60,742 nucleotides of DNA, from contig JAUYNL010000074.1 of assembly GCA_030696085.1 (NCBI GenBank), positions 1 through 60,742 on the forward strand, in the 5' to 3' direction. Positions 54,695-60,742 of this stretch are shown in pieces. This stretch comes from Luteolibacter sp. (GTDB lineage: Bacteria; Verrucomicrobiota; Verrucomicrobiia; Verrucomicrobiales; Akkermansiaceae). The notes below the pieces were generated by a model. It did not search any database and was not told the DNA's origin. It was given only the letters and a program-made list of their open reading frames with translations. How positions within the stretch are numbered: the stretch's first letter is position 1; every line of letters starts with the position of its first letter. Made by a program: the position numbers and the translations under genes.

Positions 54695-55303
54695 ATGGCC
54701 TCCGAGAAACCACCCAGCATCATCCGCCGCCTCTACAACTGGACCGTCTCCTGGGCGGATCATCCGGGCGGCATGCACGCCTTGTTCTGGTTGTCCTTCG
54801 CCGAGTCGTCGTTTTTTCCGATCCCGCCGGACGTCTTGCTCATGGCGCTGTGTTTCGGAAAACGTGAAAAGGCCCTCAAGTATGCCTTCGTTTGCACCGC
54901 CGGATCCGTGCTCGGCGGCATTCTCGGCTGGTTGATCGGCTGGGGCTTGCGCGATACCGTGGCCTTGCCGCTGCTCGGTTTTTTTGATCCAAGCGGTCAC
55001 ACCCGCGAGAAGATCGAGCTTTGGTATGCTGCCTACGGGTTTTGGGGCATCCTGATCGCCGCGATCACCCCGATTCCCTACAAGGTTTTCACCGTGTTTT
55101 CCGGCATCATGAGCTACAGCCTGCCGCTGCTCATTGTAGCCTCGATCCTCGGCCGCGGTTTCCGCTTTTTCGTGGTGGCTTCCATCATCCGCCTTTGCGG
55201 CCCGAAAGTGAGGCCCTTCGTCGAAAAACACCTCGAATGGTGTTTTGTCGCCGGCACCGCCATGCTCATCGGCGGTTTCGTCCTCATCAAATTCCTGCGA
55301 TGA
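54695..55303 (+). CDS. YqaA/DedA-like (SNARE-associated) membrane protein
   Basis: 202 residues from the ATG at 54695. About four membrane segments with FAESSFFPIPPDVLLMAL, GSVLGGILGWLIGW and ITPIPYKVFTVFSGIMSY, ILGRGFRFFVV (the conserved Arg of the DedA family). Family members act as lipid scramblases or undecaprenyl-phosphate carriers; this one belongs to the shorter YqaA subgroup. Followed by the SNF2 gene. Confidence 0.88.
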   Translation: MASEKPPSIIRRLYNWTVSWADHPGGMHALFWLSFAESSFFPIPPDVLLMALCFGKREKALKYAFVCTAGSVLGGILGWLIGWGLRDTVALPLLGFFDPSGHTREKIELWYAAYGFWGILIAAITPIPYKVFTVFSGIMSYSLPLLIVASILGRGFRFFVVASIIRLCGPKVRPFVEKHLEWCFVAGTAMLIGGFVLIKFLR

Positions 55304-55328
55304 GTCCACCTCCATTTGCCGCAGCATC

Positions 55329-58300
55329 ATGATCCAAGTCAGCTATGCCGCTCTCCTCGCTCAAAACCCGGATCTCATCCCTTGGTTCGTGTCCGGCATG
55401 TGGAAGGAGGAAATACCCATATCTAGCCTCAGGACCGGCGGGCTTGCCGTTCAGCATCTTGTAATTCTGGATCCCGAAACGGAGGATTGCGACTTGCTCG
55501 TCGGTGCCGAGGTGCGGGATGCCAAAGGACGGCTCCACAGCTTGTCGCTCCTGTTTTTCTTCGATGAGGAATATGAGGAGGGTCCCATCGATTTTGCATC
55601 TGCGTGCTCCTGTTCCACCGGCTATGGTTGCCAGCACACCGCCGCCTCGCTGGAGCTTCTGGCCAGCATTGCCGCCACCTCCGGCCCCGCCCGGAAAACT
55701 CCAGCCAATCCCCTCATTGACGCCTGGCTTTTCAAGATCAAGCAGGCGGAACAGGCATCCGCCGCCAGCGCCGTGGCCTCGCACCGGCCTGTCAAGCCCT
55801 ACAACAAATTCCTCGCCTACTGCATCGAGTTCCATACCAGCCCCTACACGGATGACAGGCGCCCGACGCCCTATTTCTGCATGCGCATCGGCAGCCTGAA
55901 CAAATCCGGCGGCCACAATATCGAGGCATCCCATGCCGCCGCCGATCCCTCGAAGCCGGCCAAATACATGGCCGCCGAGGACCTCGCCATTTGCGCCGCC
56001 TTCCATGCCCGCAAACGCAAAACCGGCGTCTGGGGCTCGGATATCCCCCTCGGCGGGGCGGACTGGGACGCCCTGCTCGACTCCGCCATGGCCACCGGAC
56101 GCCTGTTTTTTTTGCGAACCTCCCCGAATCCCCGCTCATCGCGCATCCATCTTCGCCTCACCGAAGGTCCGCCGCTGCCGGTCAACGCCGGCTGGGAACT
56201 CATGGAAGACGGCTCAGCGAGCCCAATCCTCACACTGCCCTCACCCGGAATCGAAATCATCCCGACTCAGCCGCTTCGCTACATCGATCCCGTGGAGCTC
56301 GTCTTCGGCATCCTGCAAAGCGAGACTCCGCATGAAATCCTGGCCATCTGGCCGCTGGGCCCGCCCATCCCGGCAGCTGCTATCCCGGACATCAACGCCG
56401 AACTGCGATCCATACCCACCGCCACCCCGCTGCCCACCCCGGCCGAGAAACCCGCTGAGATTCTATCAGATCTCGCGCCCGCTCCCATCCTGCAGATCAC
56501 CTGGGTCCACGTCGGCGTTTTCCAGAAACGTCACATCGGCGGCCTCGTGAAATTCCAGTACCCCGGCTGCCCCGTCCTCTCGCCCCTCCCTCGCGGCGCT
56601 CCTCCGCAGACTTCTTGGATCGATGGCGATAAGCGCATGATCCTCCAGCGCGACATCGCGACAGAAACATCCCTGCTCGATGAGCTGGCTCAATGTGGCC
56701 TCGACTCCATCGGCGGCCACTATCCCGAGCGCGAACTCAGCGACAAGAACCGCCACTCGTTCGTGCTCGGCGGCCTCCTGGCCAGCGCCGCCAACTGGCT
56801 GGAATTTCTAACCAGTCCGGAGGCGGAACAGCTCCGGGCGAATGGCTGGATCATCGAGGGCGATCCGAAACTCGGCCTCGTCATTCATGATATCGGTGAT
56901 TTTTTTCCCGCCATCGAGGCCGATCCGGATCACGGCATCGACTGGTTCCGCTTCGATGTCACCGGCGAGTTCGACGGCAGGCGCGTGAGCCTGATTCCGC
57001 AGATCGCCGCCGCCATCGCCGGGGATTGGCATGAGCGCTACAAGGATCCGGAGAGCATGCCGGAAACCCTGCTGCTGCCCTGCGACAATCCCGCCGACGG
57101 CCATATCCGTTTTCCCGCGAAGCGCTTTTTGGAAATCGTCGATCAAGTCCGCCACCTCTTCCATGGCAAGGGCGGCGCGGACGGCCCGCTGCGCATGGAC
57201 CGACTCAGCGCCGCTGGCGTGGCCCACACGTTTGCCATCGAAAGCTCGGAAACCACCCGCGCGCTCGCCACGCTCGGCCGCAATCTGCGCGACATCCAGG
57301 GCCTGCCACCCGCCGAAGTGCCCGCCACCATCAAAGCCGAGCTCCGGCCCTATCAGACCGATGGCTTCCGCTGGCTCCAGTTCCTTGCCAATCACGGCCT
57401 GCACGGCATCCTCGCCGATGACATGGGCCTCGGGAAAACCCTGCAAACCCTCGCCCATCTCGCCGCCGAAACTTCGAAATTCCCGGATCGGCCCTCGCTC
57501 GTCATCGCCCCCACCTCGGTGGTTCCAAACTGGGCCGCCGAGACTGAAAAATTCGCGCCTCACCTCAAGATGCTTGTCCTCCATGGCGGCGAACGCGCCG
57601 ACCACTTCGAGAAAATCGGTGATCACCACCTTGTTTTAACAACTTACCCGCTGCTGGTGCGCGATTTCGAGATACTCGCCAAACATCATTGGCACACCCT
57701 CGTGCTCGATGAGGCGCAATACATCAAAAACCCGAAATCCATCACCGCTTACAGCGCATGCAGGCTCAAGGCAAATCATCGCATTTGTCTATCCGGCACG
57801 CCGATGGAAAACCACCTCGGCGAGCTCTGGAGCCTGATGCGCTTCCTCATGCCCGGCTTCCTCGCCGATGAGAAAACCTTCAACACCTTCCTGCGCAAGC
57901 CGATCGAGCGCGACCACTCCACCGACGCCCAGATCGCGCTCAACCGCCGCGTTTCCCCGCTCATCCTGCGCCGCACCAAGGACCAGGTGGCCACCGAACT
58001 CCCGGAAAAAACCACCCTCATCCACGGCATCGATCTCACGCCGAAACAAACAGACCTCTACGAATCGGTGCGCGCCGCGATGGACGCCCGCGTCCGTGAC
58101 GCCATCGCAGACAAGGGCCTCGCCAAATCCCACATCATCGTGCTCGATGCCCTGCTCAAGCTCCGCCAGATCTGCTGCCATCCGCACCTCCTCAAGAGCG
58201 AGGCCGCCCGCCGCGTGACGGAATCAGCCAAACTCGAATATCTAACCAGCGAGCTGCTGCCACAGCTCATCGAAGAGGGCCGCCGCATCCTGCTCTTCTC

Positions 58301-58736
58301 GCAGTTCACCTCCATGCTCGAACTCATCGAGGAGCATCTCGAACTTGAGGACATTCCCTTTCTCAAGCTCACCGGCCAGACCAAGGAGCGTGCCCAGCTC
58401 GTCAAAAAATTCCAAACCGGCGAGATTCCGATCTTCCTCATCTCCCTCAAGGCCGGCGGCACCGGCCTCAACCTAACCGCTGCCGACACCGTCATCCACT
58501 ACGACCCCTGGCGGAATCCCGCCGCCGAAAACCAGGCCACCGACCGCGCCCACCGCATCGGCCAGACCAAGCCGGTCTTCGTCCACAAGCTCGTCTGCCG
58601 CGGCACCATCGAGGATCGCATCCTCGAGCTCCAAAAACAGAAATCAACTCTCGTCGAGGCCCTGCTCTCCGAGGACACCACCAAGCTCCGCATCGACGCG
58701 GAAACCCTCTCCCATCTGCTCGCTCCGCTTTCTTAA
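55329..58736 (+). CDS. SWIM zinc-finger SNF2-family helicase/ATPase
   Basis: 1135 residues from the ATG at 55329. A SWIM motif CSCSTGYGCQH (about 93-103) lies near the N-terminus, then about 500 residues of unassigned sequence. The SNF2 motor follows: LADDMGLGKTLQTLA (about 695-710), LDEAQYIKNPKS (about 793), SGTPMENHLGELWSL, SLKAGGTGLNLTAADTVIHYDPWRNPAAE, DRAHRIGQTKPV. Similar proteins remodel protein-DNA complexes in bacteria (HepA/RapA-like, YwqA). It lies 26 bases after the YqaA gene. Confidence 0.93.
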   Translation: MIQVSYAALLAQNPDLIPWFVSGMWKEEIPISSLRTGGLAVQHLVILDPETEDCDLLVGAEVRDAKGRLHSLSLLFFFDEEYEEGPIDFASACSCSTGYGCQHTAASLELLASIAATSGPARKTPANPLIDAWLFKIKQAEQASAASAVASHRPVKPYNKFLAYCIEFHTSPYTDDRRPTPYFCMRIGSLNKSGGHNIEASHAAADPSKPAKYMAAEDLAICAAFHARKRKTGVWGSDIPLGGADWDALLDSAMATGRLFFLRTSPNPRSSRIHLRLTEGPPLPVNAGWELMEDGSASPILTLPSPGIEIIPTQPLRYIDPVELVFGILQSETPHEILAIWPLGPPIPAAAIPDINAELRSIPTATPLPTPAEKPAEILSDLAPAPILQITWVHVGVFQKRHIGGLVKFQYPGCPVLSPLPRGAPPQTSWIDGDKRMILQRDIATETSLLDELAQCGLDSIGGHYPERELSDKNRHSFVLGGLLASAANWLEFLTSPEAEQLRANGWIIEGDPKLGLVIHDIGDFFPAIEADPDHGIDWFRFDVTGEFDGRRVSLIPQIAAAIAGDWHERYKDPESMPETLLLPCDNPADGHIRFPAKRFLEIVDQVRHLFHGKGGADGPLRMDRLSAAGVAHTFAIESSETTRALATLGRNLRDIQGLPPAEVPATIKAELRPYQTDGFRWLQFLANHGLHGILADDMGLGKTLQTLAHLAAETSKFPDRPSLVIAPTSVVPNWAAETEKFAPHLKMLVLHGGERADHFEKIGDHHLVLTTYPLLVRDFEILAKHHWHTLVLDEAQYIKNPKSITAYSACRLKANHRICLSGTPMENHLGELWSLMRFLMPGFLADEKTFNTFLRKPIERDHSTDAQIALNRRVSPLILRRTKDQVATELPEKTTLIHGIDLTPKQTDLYESVRAAMDARVRDAIADKGLAKSHIIVLDALLKLRQICCHPHLLKSEAARRVTESAKLEYLTSELLPQLIEEGRRILLFSQFTSMLELIEEHLELEDIPFLKLTGQTKERAQLVKKFQTGEIPIFLISLKAGGTGLNLTAADTVIHYDPWRNPAAENQATDRAHRIGQTKPVFVHKLVCRGTIEDRILELQKQKSTLVEALLSEDTTKLRIDAETLSHLLAPLS

Positions 58737-58788
58737 AGCCACACGGATTAACATTCATGTGAATTGGAGAGCTCTGATGGGTGACCCC

Positions 58789-59083
58789 ATTTAATCCGAA
58801 GTGATCGACTCCAGCGTGCCCGTCCTTGTGGACTTCTGGGCCGGATGGTGCGGTCCCTGCAAAATGATCGGTTCTGTGATCGACCAAGTCTCCACCTAGC
58901 TTGATGGCCAGGCCAAGGTGGGCAAGGTGAACGTGGACGAAGCCCGCGATCTCTCTGTTGAAATACAACGTGCGCTCGATCCCGCTGCTGTTATTCTTCA
59001 AGAACGGCGAGGTCAAGGACTAGATTGTCGGTACCAGCGTGACCAAGGAGCAGCTCAAGGCGAAGCTGCTCGCTCTTGCCTGA
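58789..59083 (+). pseudogene. thioredoxin (trxA) pseudogene
   Basis: Sequence reads [16 protein letters not shown] then [10 protein letters not shown], the thioredoxin active site WCGPC. Lesions: TAA at 58792, TAG at 58899-58901 after QVST, a one-base insertion near 58965 that leaves the LSVKYNVRSIPLLLFFKNG frame, and TAG at about 59022 before IVGTSVTKEQL. With these corrected the gene would run to TGA at 59081 (LKAKLLALA). A decayed copy; no intact trxA is in the window. Confidence 0.9.
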
Positions 59084-59199
59084 GTTGCCTTCACAACCTT
59101 TCAATGTCGGCCAGGATCACTACAGGTCGGCTTTTTGCGTCATGATCGAACCATCTCGGGGTTTTGTATATGGATCTTTATCCGGCCACGTCGGAGGTT

Positions 59200-60603
59200 T
59201 CACCACCTTGGCTCTAGCAGACGAGGCTCCAGACAGTCCACTTGAGTCCATGGGCTTTCCGCCTTGATTTCGATTTGATTGAGTCCTGCCGGAAGATTGA
59301 GAATCGGGCTGCTCATGGTGCCCCAGACCGTATCGCTCATCCACCCCGGCTTGGTTTCTTGGATGATGGATTCCAAGTCACCCGTGAAAATCACCGCTTG
59401 GCCGTTCACCTTGCAGCTATAGCCATTGCTGAAATAGCCACGATCCACGGAAGGGCTACCCGCACGAACCCGCAGTTTTAGAATGTGGTTGCCCGGGCGG
59501 GTGACGGTGAAATTCAGCCGGAGTATGTCTCCTATGTCGTTGAGCCAAACCGCCCCTCCCCCGCTGGCCAGGTTGAATCCGGTAGTCACCCCGACAAGTC
59601 CGTTCGTTGAACCGCTGCCTTCGGTGCTATCGAGCGGTAGAACTTCCGCTTCGACGACCTTTTGCAGATAGCTTTCAAGGTAATCGACCTGTCCAGTGGA
59701 CAATACCGCCGCGATCTCGATGGAATGCGCTCCGGCGGCGAGATCCCTAACAGGGCTGACCATCGTTCCCCAAACCGTATTCCCCATCCAGTTCGTCTTG
59801 GTTTCGCGAACAATACTTTCCGCGTCGCCGGTGAAAGCCACCGTCTGCCCATCGACCTTGAACGCGTAGCCGTTGTTGAAGTAGGCGCGATCATTGCTGG
59901 GATAGCCGGAGCGAACCCGCACTTTCAGCACGTGATTGCCAGCTTGGGGAACATTGAAATCTATCCGGATCGCATCGCCCGGTTCATGGAGCCACACCGC
60001 CGTTCCGTTGCCGGCCTGCTCGAAACCACTGGTCGCACCGATGTTATTTTCCCCAGCTTCAAAAACTTCATTCACGGGACTTTCCGCCTCAAAAGCATTT
60101 TGCACGAATGTCTCGAGATAGTCCAAGAACAGCCATGGCTGAATGGCGGTGATTTCAAGCGTGTGCGGGCCGGACTGGAGGACGAGTGCCTCGCTACTTA
60201 GCGTTCCCCAAGTGATGCCGGCACCGTGCGAAGGATCATTCACATAGCCCACACCATCATCGGTGAAAACAAGCGGTTGCCCATCCAGTTTGAAGCCATA
60301 GCCGTTGATATTGGCCTTTTGGTTGGAAGCATTGCCCGAACGAAGACGCACCTTCAATTTATGGGTTCCAGTTTGGTTCGCGGTGAAATTCAAGGTGATT
60401 TTGTCTCCAATGTCGTAGAGACTGATCCCCGCCGTATTGCTGGCTTGGGCCAAACCGCCCACTACGCTTACAGTTCCGTTCGTGCCGGGTCCTTCCGCCT
60501 TGTTGAGCGGAAGGGTTTCCGCTTCGACTCTTTGGGCGCTTTGAAAATCGGACGGTGCATACACAGGTTCGTCGGGATGGAGTTGGACGCTGAAGTCGTC
60601 CAC
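59200..60603 (-). CDS. three-module carbohydrate-binding-like protein, probably 5'-incomplete
   Basis: 467 codons from a GTG at 60603. Three tandem modules of about 145 residues (roughly 25-165, 170-310, 315-455) share the pattern GDxxxLNFTxxxxGxHxLKVRxRSG, DGQxVxFTGD, WGTMxSPVxxLxAGxHxIEI, VDYLE. This is a CBM6/35-like beta-sandwich repeat. There is no signal peptide and TAG stands a few codons upstream in frame, so the start may be a remnant. Such modules are usually fused to glycosidases or surface proteins. Confidence 0.6.
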   Translation of the reverse strand: MDDFSVQLHPDEPVYAPSDFQSAQRVEAETLPLNKAEGPGTNGTVSVVGGLAQASNTAGISLYDIGDKITLNFTANQTGTHKLKVRLRSGNASNQKANINGYGFKLDGQPLVFTDDGVGYVNDPSHGAGITWGTLSSEALVLQSGPHTLEITAIQPWLFLDYLETFVQNAFEAESPVNEVFEAGENNIGATSGFEQAGNGTAVWLHEPGDAIRIDFNVPQAGNHVLKVRVRSGYPSNDRAYFNNGYAFKVDGQTVAFTGDAESIVRETKTNWMGNTVWGTMVSPVRDLAAGAHSIEIAAVLSTGQVDYLESYLQKVVEAEVLPLDSTEGSGSTNGLVGVTTGFNLASGGGAVWLNDIGDILRLNFTVTRPGNHILKLRVRAGSPSVDRGYFSNGYSCKVNGQAVIFTGDLESIIQETKPGWMSDTVWGTMSSPILNLPAGLNQIEIKAESPWTQVDCLEPRLLEPRW

Positions 60604-60742
60604 ATACTGACAAGTCTTTAGGATAGACTACAAGTCAATACTCTGTCATTGTCTTCCGCATGCCGAAGATTGATGGGAGAAAACTGGATCATGGGACAAG
60701 CGAACACATTAGGATTTTGGCTGTTCGTCGTGTGAGAGAGGA
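60604..60742. other. window end, nothing recognised
   Basis: Both frames upstream of the CBM-like gene have stop codons (TAG, TGA) and no family pattern; a missing N-terminal part may lie beyond the window. Confidence 0.3.

Noticed and set aside
28428-59024. TAG reassigned as a sense codon genome-wide
   Set aside because: Intact genes (metallophosphoesterase, arsC, gpsA) end in TAG at the normal protein end, and the trxA pseudogene also has TAA and a frameshift.
2985-60742. tRNA genes in intergenic regions
   Set aside because: No T-arm GTTCGA-type motif with paired acceptor ends was found in any spacer.

Overview
The window is a 60.7 kb piece of a high-GC bacterial chromosome with densely packed genes on both strands. 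I infer a member of the Verrucomicrobiota, probably Verrucomicrobiales (Luteolibacter/Haloferula-like). The reasons are an McsA-McsB-ClpC operon outside the Firmicutes, a CobA-HemD fusion, many small lipoproteins, a DUF6600-type lipoprotein, ExbB/ExbD with a very long TPR protein, and almost no recognisable Shine-Dalgarno sequences. Taxonomy was not checked by alignment. I see no tRNA, rRNA, CRISPR array, prophage or insertion sequence.

Layout. 1-613: no gene, but many perfect hairpins (possible structured RNA). 0.6-6.4 kb: housekeeping genes (gamma-glutamylcyclotransferase-like, trpA, YlbF-family protein, rpmB, lipoprotein hydrolase, rpmE2, solitary nuoA, diadenylate cyclase dacA overlapped by a minute CdaR-like gene). 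6.5-8.6 kb: two SCO-like thioredoxin-fold proteins and a DUF420 membrane protein in one overlapping operon. 8.7-10.6 kb: arsR-acr3-arsC arsenic resistance. 10.6-14.6 kb: nusA-infB-rbfA operon (minus strand). 14.8-18.2 kb: metallophosphoesterase, then a feoA-feoB-FeoB-associated iron uptake operon behind a Fur-like site. 18.2-25.9 kb (mostly minus): nadD, split threonine/serine exporter, hemC and cobA-hemD, a 5'-truncated opgC-like gene, an SGNH hydrolase and a Xer recombinase.

26-36.7 kb: a large lipoprotein, a sugar-phosphate isomerase interrupted by an in-frame amber codon, and a minus-strand five-gene cluster exbB-exbD-TPR-(SufR-like regulator lacking cysteines)-(DUF6600 lipoprotein with a Gln/Arg/Glu repeat tail). 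This cluster is the best candidate for an undescribed envelope system. 36.7-45.7 kb: hemW, an aminotransferase, mcsA-mcsB-clpC (protein-arginine phosphorylation and proteolysis), alpha/beta hydrolase, meaB and an NCS1 permease. 45.8-53.4 kb: Uma2-like protein, cyclophilin, plsY, gpsA, and a trehalose unit in which an OtsA-OtsB fusion overlaps a GH15 glycosidase gene.

53.4-60.7 kb shows decay: a TPR gene with an internal deletion and frameshift, a thioredoxin pseudogene with nonsense and frameshift lesions, and a three-module carbohydrate-binding protein with no export signal. Between them lie an intact YqaA/DedA membrane protein, preceded by an 11-G homopolymer, and a SWIM-SNF2 helicase. Translational coupling through ATGA or GTGA overlaps is common (hemC/cobA-hemD, mcsB/clpC, hydrolase/meaB, plsY/gpsA, otsAB/GH15, xer/SGNH, SCO pair).
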